Shown here: positions 1-10,164 of the stretch, piece after piece
Numbering within the stretch: the first letter of the stretch is position 1
Layout of the letters: each line of letters opens with the position of its first letter
Assembly (NCBI RefSeq): GCF_037038585.1
Contig: NC_092540.1
Coordinates: forward strand, 10,652,501 to 10,716,500
Source of the DNA: Patagioenas fasciata
Lineage: Eukaryota; Chordata; Aves; Columbiformes; Columbidae
Direction: 5' to 3'
DNA length: 64,000 nucleotides
Notes under the pieces: model-generated
The model's database searches: none
The model's input: only the letters and a program-made list of their open reading frames with translations
Told to the model about the DNA's origin: nothing
Program-made: the position numbers and the translations under genes

Positions 1-1000
1 GCTCCCCCCCACCGACCCCAAAATGCCCCCCCGACCCCCAATTCCTCCCCAGACTGACCCCCAATGCCCCCTCACACCGACCCCCAAGGCCGCCCCCGCA
101 CACCAACCCCCCAGTTCCCCCCTCAAACACCGACCCCCAATCCCCCCCCGGACCCTAATTCCCCCTCGCACTGACCCCCAACGCCCCCCACACCAACCCC
201 TAATGCCCCTCACATCGACCCCCAAATCCTCCCCACACTGACCCCTCAAATCCTCCCCAGACCAACCCCCAACTTCCCCCCCACACCGACCCCCAATTCC
301 CCCTCACACCGACCCCCAATGTCCCCCCCCCCACACCAGACCCCAATTCCCTCCCACACCGACCCCCAATTCCCCCCACACTGATCCCCAATGCCCCCCC
401 CCACACCGACCCCCAATTCCTCCCCAGACTGACCCCCAATGCCCCCTCACACCGACCCCCAAGGCCCCCCCTGCACTGACCCCCCCACACCGACCCCCCA
501 ATTCCCCCCTCAAACACCGACCCCCAGTGCCCCCCCACTGGACCCTAATTCCCCCTCGCACCGACCCCCAACGCCCCCCACACACCGACCCCCAGTTCCT
601 GCCCCCCACACCAACCCCTAATGCCCCTCACATCGACCCCCAAATCCTCCCCACACTGACCCCTCAAATCCTCCCCACACCAACCCCCAACTTCCCCCAC
701 ACCGACCCCCAATTCCCCCTCACACCGACCCCCCAAGCCCCCCCCACCGATCCCCAATTCCTCCCCACACCGACCCCCAATGTCCCGCTCACACCACCCC
801 CCAGTTCCTCCCCCACACCGCCCCCCAATTCCCCCCTCACACCGACCCCAAATCCCCACCCCCACACTGCGCCCCAAATCCCCCCCTCACACCGACCCCC
901 AATGTCCCCCCCCGGCCCCCCAATGCCCCTCACACCGACCCCAATTCCTCCCCCCACACCGACCCCCAATGCCCCTCCCGCCGACCCCCAGCTCCCCTCA
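1..1000. repeat. C-rich minisatellite array
   Basis: The + strand is made of units of about 20-27 bases built on CACCGACCCCCAAT and variants, almost without T runs or G. A higher-order layer is visible: the landmark ATTCCTCCCCAGACTG occurs at 41 and again at 416, and a second landmark (ATGCCCCTCACATCGACC) at 203 and 621, so a block of about 375-420 bases was itself duplicated. All frames stay open because units rarely create stops, so the long open frames here on both strands are composition artefacts. No gene is supported. Confidence 0.9.
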
Positions 1001-1009
1001 CAACCTCCA

Positions 1010-1175
1010 CCAAAACGGCGGCGCCTCCCTCTCCTCCCTCCCGCCTTTTCCCGCCACACACCCCCGGCACGTGACGCCGGCGAGGGGGCGTGGCCGGCGG
1101 CGAGGGGGCGTGGCCGCGGCGCCGGCGGGCGGGAAGCGCCGGGGCGGGAAACGCCGGGTTAGGAGATCGCGTCCC
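1010..1175 (+). promoter_or_regulatory. CpG promoter-like block with E2F, E-box and GC/KLF-type sites
   Basis: This block is CpG-rich and not repetitive in the manner of its flanks. It contains TTTTCCCGCC at 1046-1055 and GGGCGGGAAACGCC near 1143 (both E2F-like), the E-box CACGTG at 1068-1073, and two copies of GAGGGGGCGTGGCC (Sp/KLF-type) near 1082 and 1103. This grouping is typical of a housekeeping or cell-cycle promoter. The orientation is inferred from a possible downstream exon near 2470. No known gene was recognised, so this could be a promoter without its gene or a gene too diverged to recognise. Confidence 0.45.
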
Positions 1176-1325
1176 CTCGGGTCCCTCGTGTCTCTTCATG
1201 TCCCATCGCGTCCCCTCGGGTCCCTCGTGTCCCTTCATGTCCCATCGTGTCCCCTCGCGTCCCTCGGCTCCCTTCATCGTCCCCTCGTGTCCCTCGGGTC
1301 CCCTCGTGTCCCCTCATCTCCTCAG
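1160..1325. repeat. GTCCC-type minisatellite
   Basis: Short tandem units such as GTCCCCTCGGGTCCCTCGTG alternate with CTTCATGTCCCATCG over about 165 bases, directly after the CpG block. It may lie in a 5' exon or intron of whatever the upstream block drives, but no coding potential is evident. Confidence 0.7.
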
Positions 1326-1407
1326 CACCCCCGCTGGAGCCCGCCCGTCCCTCCCCTCCAGGAGAGACCCCGGGGCTGGGGCAGATCCGCCATCAATCCC
1401 CCCACAG

Positions 1408-2325
1408 ACTTTTTCCCTCTTTCCTCCCCCTCTTCCCTCTTTTGCCCCCTTTTCCCCCTTTATCCCTCTTTCCCCCCTTTTTCCCTTTCCCCCCCTTTTT
1501 CCCTCTTTTTCCTCTTTCCCCCCCTTTCTCCTCTTTCCCCTCTTGCCCCCCTTTTCTCTCTTCTCCCTTTATCCCTCTTCCCCTCTTTTTCCCTCTTTCC
1601 CCTCTTTTCCCCCCTTTTTCCTCTTTCCCCTCTTTCCCTTTTTCCCTCTTTCCCCTCTTTTCCCCCCTTTATCCCTCTTTCCCCTCTTTTTCCCTTCCCC
1701 CCTTTCACCCCCTTTTCCGTCTTTTCCCCCTTTTCCCTCTTTCCCCCCTTTTTCCATATTTTTCCTCTTTCCCCCTTTATCCCTGTTTCCCCCTTTTTCC
1801 CTCTTTCCCCCTTTTTTCCTTCTTCCCCTCTTTCCCCCCTTTTCCCTCTTTTTCCTCTTTCCCCCCTTTTCCCCCCTCTTCCCCTCTTCCCCCCTTTTCC
1901 CTCTTTCCTCCCTTTTTCCCTCTTCCCCTCTTTCCCCCCTTTTCCCTCTTTTTCCTCTTCCCCCCCCCCCTTTCCCCCCCTTTTCCCTCTTTTTCCTCTT
2001 CCCCCCTTTCCCCCCCTTTTTCCCTCTTCCCCCTTTTCCCCCTTTTTTCCTTCTTTCCCTCCTTTTCCCTCTTCCCCTCTTTCCCCCCTTTCCCCCTCTT
2101 TTTCCTCTTTCCCCCTTTCCCCCCTCTTCCCCTTTTCCCCCCTTTTTCCCTCTTTCCCCCCTTTCCCCCTCTTCCCCTCTTTCCTCCCTTTTTCCCCCTT
2201 TTCCCTCTTTCCCCCCTTTTTCCCTCTTTTCCCTTTTTCCCCCTTTTCCCTCTTTCCCCCTTTTCCCCCCTTTTCCCTCTTCCCCCGTTTCCCTCTCCCG
2301 TTTTCCCGTCCCTCCTCCCATTCCC
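1408..2325. repeat. Polypyrimidine tract of about 0.9 kb
   Basis: The + strand is nearly only C and T for about 900 bases, in imperfect units such as CCCCTTTTCCCTCTTT, with only rare A or G. The mirror-like composition makes the segment a candidate for triplex (H-DNA) formation. Long open frames on both strands (Pro/Phe/Ser/Leu on +, Gly/Lys/Glu/Arg on -) are by-products. If a gene spans the region, the tract would lie in an intron ahead of the acceptor-like site near 2470. Confidence 0.9.
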
Positions 2326-2539
2326 ATGCAGCCCAACCCCTTCCCCCCTTTTCCCCAGAGCAGTTTTCATACAGATCCCCCCTTTCCCCCCAGCCCCGAA
2401 CCCCCGGGGGTTTCTCAGCATCAGCAGCCACTTCACTCCCCCCAATTTAACTCTTTGTGTCCCTTTTCCAGGCTCTTTGGGAGCCCGGGTGTCCTGGGGC
2501 CGCTCTGGTTTTTGCTCCGGGGTGTTTGGAGCCCGGTGA

Positions 2540-3090
2540 CCATGGACCTGTTTCCCTTGGGCGACGAGCTGCGTGGCTTTGCCCAGAGCCCCGGGCTGCT
2601 CTGCGGGGAAGCGCTGGACCTGAGCCTGGAGCCCGACCTGAGCCTGGAGCCCAGTCTGAGCCTGGAGCCCGACCTGAGCCTGCAGCCCAACCTGAGCCTG
2701 GAGCCCAGTCTGAGCCTGGAGCCCAACCTGAGCCTGGAGCCCGACCTGGAGCCCAACCTGAGCCTGGAGCCCGACCTGGAGCCCAATGTGAGCCTGGAGC
2801 CTGACCTGGAGCCCAACCTGAGCCTTGAACCTGACCTGGAGCCCAACCTGAGCCTGGAGCCCAACCTGAGCCTGGAGCCCGACCTGAGCCTGGAGCCCGA
2901 CCTGGAGCCCAACGTGAGCCTGGAGCCTGACCTGGAGCCCAGCCTGAGCCTTGAACCTGACCTGGAGCCCAACCTGAGCCTGGAGCCCGACCTGGAGCCC
3001 AACCTGAGCCTGGAACCTGACCTGGAGCCCAACCTGAGCCTGGAGCCTGACCTGGAGCCCAACCTGAGCATTGAGCTCAGTATTTACTAA
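2540..3090 (+). CDS. Candidate exon coding a LSLEPDLEPN-type repeat protein (doubtful)
   Basis: An ATG in a strong context (GTGACCATGG) at 2540 opens a frame of 183 codons. About 34 residues are non-repetitive (beginning MDLFPLGDELRGF). They are followed by tandem Leu-Ser-Leu-Glu-Pro and Asp-Leu-Glu-Pro-Asn units, and the frame stops at 3090 where the AT-rich array begins. A polypyrimidine stretch and CTTTTCCAG just upstream (about 2461-2470) look like a splice acceptor, so this may be exon 2 of the gene driven by the block at 1.0-1.17 kb. Against this, the repeat period is a multiple of three so other frames and the opposite strand are also open, no family was recognised, and no downstream exon was found. 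The unique first 34 codons are the only real coding evidence. Confidence 0.25.
2620..3068. repeat. In-frame GC-rich minisatellite (18- and 30-base units)
   Basis: Units of CTGAGCCTGGAGCCCGAC (18 bases) and the same plus CTGGAGCCCAAC (30 bases) repeat about 20 times. The copies differ by few substitutions (for example CTTGAACCT for CTGGAGCCC), which suggests recent slippage or unequal exchange. The array ends exactly where the AT-rich 20-base array starts. Confidence 0.9.
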
Positions 3091-4108
3091 TGATGGTCAG
3101 TATTTATTAATGATGATCAGTATTTATTAATGGTGATCAGTAATTATTAATAACGGCTAGTATTTATTAATGACGATCAGTATTTATTAATGATGGTCAG
3201 TATTTATTAATGATGATCAGTATTTATTAGTGGTGATCAGTAATTATTAATAACGGTCAGTATTTATTAATGACGATCACTATTTACTAATGATGGTCAG
3301 TATTTACTAATGATGATCAGTATTTATTAATGATGGTCAGTATTTATGAAGGACAATCAGCATTTATTAATGACGATCAGTATTTATTAATGATGGTCAG
3401 TATTTATTAATGACGATCAGTATTTATTAATGATGGTCAGTATTTATGAAGGACAATCAGCATTTATTAATGATGGTCAGTATTTATTAATGATGATCAG
3501 CATTATTAATAAGGATCAATATTTATTAATGGTGATCAGTATTTGTTAATAACGATCAGTATTTATTAGTGATAGTCAGTATTTATTAATGGTGATCAGT
3601 ATTTATTAATGATGGTCAGTATTTATTAAGGACGATCAGTATTTATTAATGGTGATCAGTAATTATTAATAACAGTCAGTATTTATTAATGACGATCAGT
3701 AGTTATTAATGATGGTCAGTATTTATTAAGGACAATCAGCATTTATTAATGATGGTCAGTATTTATTCATGACAATCAGCATTATTAATAAGGATTGATA
3801 TTTATTAATGGTGATCAGCATTTATTAATAACGATCAGTATTTATTAGTGATGGTCAGTATTTATTAATGGCGATCAGTATGTATTAATGACGGTCAGTA
3901 TTTATTAATAACGATTGGTATTTCTTAATGATGATCAGTATTTATTAATGATGGCCAGTATTTATTAATGATGATCAGCATTATGAATAAGGATCAATAT
4001 TTATTAATGGTGATCAGCATTTATTAATAACGATCAGTATTTATTAATGATGGTCAGTATTTATTAATGGCGATCAGTATTTATTAATGATGGCCAGTAT
4101 TTATTAAT
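3080..4108. repeat. AT-rich 20-base tandem array
   Basis: About 50 copies of a 20-base unit close to GATCAGTATTTATTAATGAT run with few length changes; some copies are 19 bases. Positions 1-5 of the unit vary most (GATGG, GATGA, GGTGA, AACGG, GACGA), giving a visible sub-pattern of repeated unit order. The array is flanked by the GC-rich minisatellite on the left and ends in the 5' end of a CR1 element on the right. Every unit carries stop codons, so it does not code. Confidence 0.95.
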
Positions 4109-6522
4109 GGCTGGAAGGACCATTCAGCCAGCCAGCCACAGTCCAGGAGGTTCCTCCAGTGCCTTGATGATAACTTCCTCATGCAGACGGTGGAGGAGCC
4201 GACGAGGAGAGGTGCACTGCTGGATCGCATCCTCACTAACAAAGAGGGTCTGGTCGAAGCAGTAAAGGTCGAGGGCTGCCTGGGTTGCAGTGACCATGAG
4301 ATGGTGGAGTTCAGCATCTCGTGTGGCAGGAACAGAACAGCAAGTAGAATTGCAACCCTGGACTTTAGCAGGGCTAATTTCAGCCTTTTCAAGCAATTGC
4401 TGGGGGCAATCCCATGGGCAAGACTGCTTGAAGGAAAAGGGGCCCAAGAGAGCTGGATTGCATTCAGAGATTGCTTCTTCCATGCTCAGGATCAGAGCAT
4501 CCCCACACGTAGGAAGTCGAGGAAGGGAGCCAGAAGGCCTGCGTGGTTGAATAGGGATCTGTTGGGTATGCTCAAGCAGAAGAGGCGAGTTTACAGGTCA
4601 TGGAAGCAGGGACTGGCCACTTGGGAGGAATATAAGGCTGCTGTTAGAGGATGCAGGAAGGCAGCTAGGGTAGCCAAGGCCTCCTTAGAATTACAGCTGG
4701 CGAGAGGGGTCAAGGACAGCAAGAAGAACTTTTTCAAATACATAGCAGATAAAACTAATACCAGAGGCAATGTAGGCCCACTGATGAATGAGGTGGGTGC
4801 CCTGGTGGCAGAAGACACAGAGAAGGCAGAATTGCTGAATGCCGCCTTTGTCTCTGTCTACTCCGCTGGAGGCTGTCCTGGGGAGCCCTGTACCCCTGAG
4901 ACCCCGGATGAAGCCAGGTTAATGGAGGAGTTTGCTTTAGTCGATGAGGACTGGGTTAGGGAACAATTAAATAGTCTGGACGTCCATAAATCCATGGGCC
5001 CAGATGGGATGCATCCGCGGGTGCTGAGGGAGCTGGCTGAAGTCATTGCTAGACCGCTATCCATCATTTTTGCCAAGTCTTGGGAAACGGGAGAGGTGCC
5101 CGAGGATTGGAGGAAAGCAAATGTCACTGCAGTCTTCAAAAAGGGCAAGAAGGAGGACCCGGGTAATTATAGAGCGGTCAGCCTCACCTCTGTCCCTGGG
5201 AAAGTAATGGAACAGCTTATCCTTGGTGTCATCTCAAGGCACATCAGGGATAAGAGGGTCATTAGGGGCAGTCAGCATGGCTTTACCAAGGGTAAGTCAT
5301 GCTTGACCAACCTCATAGCCTTTTATGAGAATGTACCAAGGTGGATGGATGATGGCAGAGCGGTGGATGTGGTCTACCTTGACTTCAGTAAAGCCTTTGA
5401 CACAGTCCCTCACAGCATCCTCACAGCTAAATTGAGGAGGTGTGGTCTCGACAATAGAGTAGTGAGGTGGGTTGCAAACTGGCTTAAAGAGAGAAGCCAG
5501 AGAGTGGCGGTCAATGGTGCGGAGTCCAGTTGGAGGCCAGTATCTAGTGCAGTGCCTCAGGGGTCAGTACTGGGGCCAATATTATTCAATATATTCATTA
5601 ATGATTTAGACGAGGGAATTGAGTGTACTATCAGCAAGTTTGCTGATGACACCAAGCTGGGAGGAGTGGCTGACACTGGAAGCTGTGCCGCCATCCAGAG
5701 ACCTGGACAGGCTGGAGAGTTGGGCGGGGGATAACCTGATGGAATTTAACAAGGGCAAGTGTAGAGTCCTGCATCTGGGCAGGAACAACCCCAGGTTCCA
5801 GTATAGGTTGGGGAATGAGCTGTTAGAGAGCAGTGTAGGGGAAAGGGACCTGGGGGTCCTGGTGGACAACAGGATGACCATGAGCCAGCACTGGGCCCTT
5901 GTGGCCAGGAAGGCCAATGGTACCTGGGGTGTATTAGAGGAGGGCTGGTCAGTAGGTCAGAGAGGTCCTCCATCCTCTCTACTCCACCCTGGTGAGACCA
6001 CACCTGGAATATTGTGTCCAGTTGTGGCCCCTCAGTTCCAGAAGGACAGGGAACTGCTGGAGAGAGTCCAGCATAGGGCAACAAAGATGCTGAAGGGAGT
6101 GGAGCATCTCCCTTATGAAGAAAGGCTGAGGGAGCTGGGGCTCTTTAGTTTGGAGAAGAGGAGACTGAGGGGTGACCTTATTAATGTTTATAAATATATA
6201 AAGGGTGAGTGGCACGAGGATGGAGCCGGGCTCTTCTCAGTGGCAAACAATGATAGGACAAGGGGCAATGGGATCAAGCTGGAACACAAGAGGTTCCACT
6301 TAAATTTGAGAAAGAACTTCTTCTCAGTGAGGGTGACAGAGCACTGGAACAGGCTGCCCAGGGAGGTTATGGAGTCTCCTTCCCTGCAGACATTCAAACC
6401 CGCCTGGACATGTTCCTGTGCGACCTCTCCTAGGCGTTCCTGCTCCAGCAGGGGGATTGGACTGGATGATCTTTTGAGGTCCCTTCCAATCCCAAACACA
6501 CTGTGATACTGTGATACTGTGA
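4109..6522 (+). mobile_element. CR1 LINE, 5'-truncated, with reverse transcriptase
   Basis: This is a long CR1-type non-LTR retrotransposon. It enters at the end of the endonuclease domain (the codons for [20 protein letters not shown] begin near 4162) and continues through the linker, the reverse transcriptase and the C-terminal region to the 3' end. The 3' end shows the CR1-style terminal 8-base repeat (ACTGTGAT, three copies, about 6498-6521). The 5' junction lies inside the 20-base AT-rich array, which does not resume after the 3' end, so no target duplication is visible. The copy is young enough to keep a 517-codon frame but is broken further on (see the coding entry). Confidence 0.95.
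4162..6462 (+). pseudogene. CR1 ORF2 (endonuclease end plus reverse transcriptase), frameshifted
   Basis: The frame is open from upstream of 4181 to 5734. It includes the endonuclease C-terminal motif CSDHEMVEF, the linker, and reverse transcriptase blocks: VHKSMGPDG, the region around [64 protein letters not shown] and the catalytic FADDTKLGG near 5638. At about 5700 two bases appear to be missing, which moves the reading into the frame that runs to 6506 (RDLDRLESW onward). Around 5930-6030 the frame is lost and regained, and near 6400 one base is missing just before the family's usual C-terminus and stop. The enzyme cannot be made in full. CR1 reverse transcriptase copies its own RNA at a nicked target. 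Confidence 0.9.
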
Positions 6523-7775
6523 ATTCCGTGGCAGGTTCACTCTATCGTTCACTGAATGGGGGAAATACGCCAAGCCCAGTGCTGCTGACCTTCTCTGCAG
6601 GTGCCTGTACCCGTTCACGGAGCACACGGTCAGGATTCTTCTCTCCCTGATAACCGTTCGCCCTGGAGTCCCTGTTTAAAGCTCCAGTGGCAAACTTCTC
6701 TGATTCCACGTGGGCTTTGCTGTGTTGAGCTGTAGACGTTGTTTATTGTCCATAGCCTTGCAGGTGCTGTTTTGCCTGGACGCAAATTCCTTTCTTCTCG
6801 GCGAAGTGCAATACGGGCCTTGTCTTGTAAGTGATCAGTGTAGTTTGGAGTTGCTTTTGGTAGATATGAGCAGAACTTCGCAGCCTAAAATTTTAGCAAA
6901 TCCAGCTTACCAAGTAACAAAAGCAAAGAGTATATTAAAAATCATACCACCTTATGTCCCAAAAGAATTGATTATATTTAGTGTGCATCTACTTAAGGTA
7001 AATGATTAATATTAAACTTATCTCTGAGTAGCAAAACCATTGCCACACAGCTCACTTATTTAGCAGGGAGAGCTCACAGTGGGCTCATCCAGGCTGTCGT
7101 ATTTATGGAGTGAAGTGATAGGCTCGCAGTCACGTTGCGCACAGTAAGAAAAGTGTGTCTGAGACTCATGCGCTCACAAATCACCAGCGCTCATCTGCTC
7201 TTCTGCTTCCCCGTGGGTCTCCTTGCAGGAGTTCTTGGCCTGGTTACGGCTCAGCCCCTTCCCTCCTCTGGAGCCTGGACCAAACTGCTCTGGTTTGGCT
7301 GGGGGTGACTGGGGGATCGAGTGCATCTGCCACCCCTGGCAGCCCAGAGAGAACGGAGCCAGCCAACGGGATCCTTTCCACAACATCCTCATAGGCACCT
7401 GGAGCAAGGAGCGTGGCATTGAGTGTGTCTGTGACACCCCCATCATGCACCAGCTGCTGGGAACATGGAGCGGTGCAGCAGACTGTTCAAGACTCTGCTC
7501 AGAGCAATGGGTGCTGGAGCTTTTAGAAACTGGGATGGAAACTCAGCAGCCAGGTGCCCAGGGCTGAGCTGGCCTGTGCCTCCCAAGGGACATCCTGACC
7601 CTCCCTGCCCAGGCACAGGGTCACAGTGGGGCCCTTTGTGACGTCACTTGGTGACACCCACTGCCCCGCATGTGCTCAGCGCCGCTGCGGGCCCAGCCCA
7701 CACTGTCCGACAGGACGGTGACGGGACAGGGTGCGAGCACGGAGCTGGCGAGAGCCCCGAGCGTAGCCCACGTCT
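6523..7775. other. Unassigned sequence after the CR1 element
   Basis: This stretch is unique-looking. A possible acceptor (CTTCTCTGCAG, ending near 6600) precedes a short open stretch beginning CLYPFTEHTVRILL, and an open frame at 6710-7009 matches nothing I know. At 7223-7567 an open frame contains two similar pieces reading GIECICHP and GIECVCDT about 33 codons apart, preceded by CCTTGCAG. None of these is strong enough to call a gene. Confidence 0.4.
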
Positions 7776-7862
7776 CTCAGAGAATCAGAGAATCTTCTTG
7801 GTTGGAAGCGACCCTTAAGATCATCGAGCCCAACCACAACCCAGCTCTAGCTGCCCCGGCAG
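7776..7862 (-). mobile_element. CR1 3' end fragment
   Basis: The + strand shows the reverse complement of a CR1 tail: CAGAGAATCAGAGAATC, then TTGGTTGGAAGCGACCC, then AAGATCATCGAGCCCAACC. It is about 85 bases long and truncated. Confidence 0.85.
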
Positions 7863-8640
7863 ACTCTGCTGCCCCCGGCAGACTTGGAGCAAGAGAAAGA
7901 TGAAAGAGAAAGAGAAAGATCTCTTCCTCACACGTAGCTCTCCTGCTCGCCTGAGCTGTTTCCCCTCGCTCAGCAGTGCGGTGCCGTTAGTGCGGGAAGC
8001 GGCTGTGCTGCCAGCAGAGGGGGTCTGGAGAGGCCTTGAGACTTGGGCCTTGTGGGAAGTGCGGTTGTGATCCGTGCTGAGATGTTCAGAGTGCACAGAT
8101 ACAACCAAATGAGGCACGGACTCTGAACCTGGAAAAAGGAAAAAGGTGGTTAAGTTCTGTGTAAAATATTATGAAGCTCGTTTAGGAAGTTATATTGATA
8201 GAGGGAACTAACGTTTTAAGGGTTAAGCAACTACATAGTAAGGGCCTACTAACAAGCTAACATTCTAAGCCACATAATGAATATCTAGTTTAGAGCTGTA
8301 TGTAACCGATTGTGCTAAAAAGAGCAGGACTTCATCAAATGCCGAGATCGCCACAGCACCAGCTGCAACCTTGAGGAGACGAGATGGCCAGGATTTACAG
8401 CAAAAAGTGGGTGACAGTCTGGTCTCAGTCGGTTTGGCCGCTTGGGTTCCAGCCAGTTCCTCATAATGAGCCAAAGGTACAAATCCACTGTGAGGAAGCT
8501 GAAGGAGCCTTCATCCAAAGACCCCAAGGACCCCTCCTCAAATTCACCCAGTGCCACTGCGCAGGCGAACAGGGGAGGGCCAGGGAGGGGCTATGGAAAT
8601 GGTGACCTGAGACTCACTTTATGAACATGTACGGGCGTTC
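7863..8640. other. Unassigned block, possibly LTR-derived
   Basis: AT-richer sequence between 8140 and 8340 (for example GGGAACTAACGTTTTAAGGG) passes into a mixed block to 8640. The base composition differs sharply from the GC-rich arrays on either side, which would fit an old insertion such as a solitary LTR. No terminal repeats or target duplication could be confirmed. Confidence 0.25.
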
Positions 8641-8689
8641 CTGGGGTCATTATGGACATGGAACACCTGGTGGTTCATAGAGCCCCATA

Positions 8690-10130
8690 AGTGCCGCAAC
8701 CAGGAGTCCGGGGGGACCCATAGAGCGGACCCAGGCGTCCGGGGGGACCCAGGAGTGCCGCAGGGACCCAGGAGTTCGGGAGGGACCCTGTCTCTATGGT
8801 CACTTGTGGGGCACTAGGTCACTTATGAGCCACTTATGAGTCACTTATGGGTCTCTACGGGGCACTAATGGGGAACTTGTGGGTCGCTATGGGGCACTTG
8901 GGGGTCACTAACAGGCACTTATGGGGCACTTATGGGTCGCTAAGAGTCACTTATGGGGCTCCATGGAGCACTTGTGGGGCACTATGAGTCATGTAGGGGG
9001 CACTGTAGGTTATGGGAGGGGACCCAGGCATCCGGGGGGACACAAATAGGGGACCCAGGCGTCCGGGACGGACCCAGGAGTACCCCAAGGGACTCAGGAG
9101 TTCAGGGAGGCACTCCTGGGTCCCTTGGGGCACTCCTGGGTCCCTTCCGGACCCCCGGATCCCTGTACGGGTCCCGGATTTGATTCCCCCCTGGACGCCT
9201 GGGTCCCCTATTTGGGTCCCTCCCGGACGCCTGGGTCCTTTCTTTGGGTCCCTTCCCTGATCTCCCAGGACTCAGGGAGGGACCCAGGAGTGCCCCAAGG
9301 GACCCAGGAGTTCGGGATGGACCCAGTCTCTATGCATCACTTATGGGGCACTAGAGGTCACTTATGTGGCTCTATGGGGCACTTATGGGGCTCCATGAGT
9401 CACTTGTGGGGCACTATGGGGCACTGGGGAGACGCTATGGGGCACTTGTGGATCTATATGAGTTGCTTATGGGGCTCCATGAGTCACTTGTGGGTCAGTA
9501 TAGGCCTCTTTTGGGGTTATATGGGTCACTTATGGGGCTCTGTGAGTTATTTATGGGGCACTATGGGTCACTTATGGGGCTCTATGGGGCAGTTATGGGG
9601 CTCCATGAGTCACTCGTGGGGCGCTATGGGGCACTGGGGAGACGCTATGGGGCACTTATGGGTCTCTGTGAGTCACTTATGGGGCTCTATGGGGCACGTA
9701 TGGGGAACTTGTGGGTCGCTATGGGGCACGTGGGGGGTCACTAAAAGGCACTTATGGGGCACTATAGGTTACTTATGAGGCTCCATGGGGCACTTGGGGG
9801 TCACTAACAGGCACTTAGGGGGCACTTGTGGGTCGCTAAGAGTCACTTATGGGGCTCATGAGTCATTTGTGGGGCACTTACGGGGCTCTATGGGGCAGTA
9901 ATGGGGCTCCATGGGTCACTTGTGGGGCCCTATGGGGCAGTGCGGAGACGCTATGGGGCACTTATGGGTCTCTGTGAGGCACTGATGGGGCCCTATGGGT
10001 CACCTATGGGACACTATGGGTCACCTATGGGGCTCTATGGGGCACTGATGGGGCTCTATGGGTCACTTATGGGGCACTATGGGTCACTTATGGGGGTCTA
10101 TGGGGCACTCTATGTCTCCCCCAACCCACT
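8690..10130. repeat. GGGGCACTTATGGGTC-type minisatellite complex
   Basis: Dozens of imperfect units built on TCACTTATGGGGCTCTATGG and GGGGCACTTATGGG run across this region, interspersed at 8693-8800, 9015-9110 and 9270-9320 with GGGACCCAGGAGTTCGGGAG units. Longer blocks also recur: the piece containing GGAGACGCTATGGGGCAC occurs near 9429, 9637 and 9944. Long open frames (Met-Gly-His-Leu-Trp repeats) are artefacts of the unit. Confidence 0.9.
9070..9143. repeat. 32-base inverted repeat at an array orientation switch
   Basis: Positions 9070-9101 and 9112-9143 are reverse complements at 30 of 32 bases, with a 10-base loop. Left of the loop the minisatellite reads GGGACCCAGGAGT and right of it the same unit reads ACTCCTGGGTCCC, so the array changes orientation here. 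The sequence could fold as a stable GC-rich hairpin. Confidence 0.85.
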
Positions 10131-10164
10131 GGAGAACCCCAACACCCTTCTGTTCATCCACACG

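Noticed and set aside
23-1162. Long open frames on both strands in the C-rich array
   Set aside because: They arise because the repeat unit lacks stops in several frames; the peptides are simple Pro/Thr or Gly/Trp repeats and overlap on both strands.
780-2539. Frames of several hundred codons across the polypyrimidine tract (both strands)
   Set aside because: Pure composition effect of a C/T strand; three overlapping frames per strand are open at once.
9125-9778. 217-codon Met-Gly-His-Leu-Trp repeat frame
   Set aside because: It follows the TATGGGGCAC minisatellite and other frames are equally open; no non-repetitive coding start.
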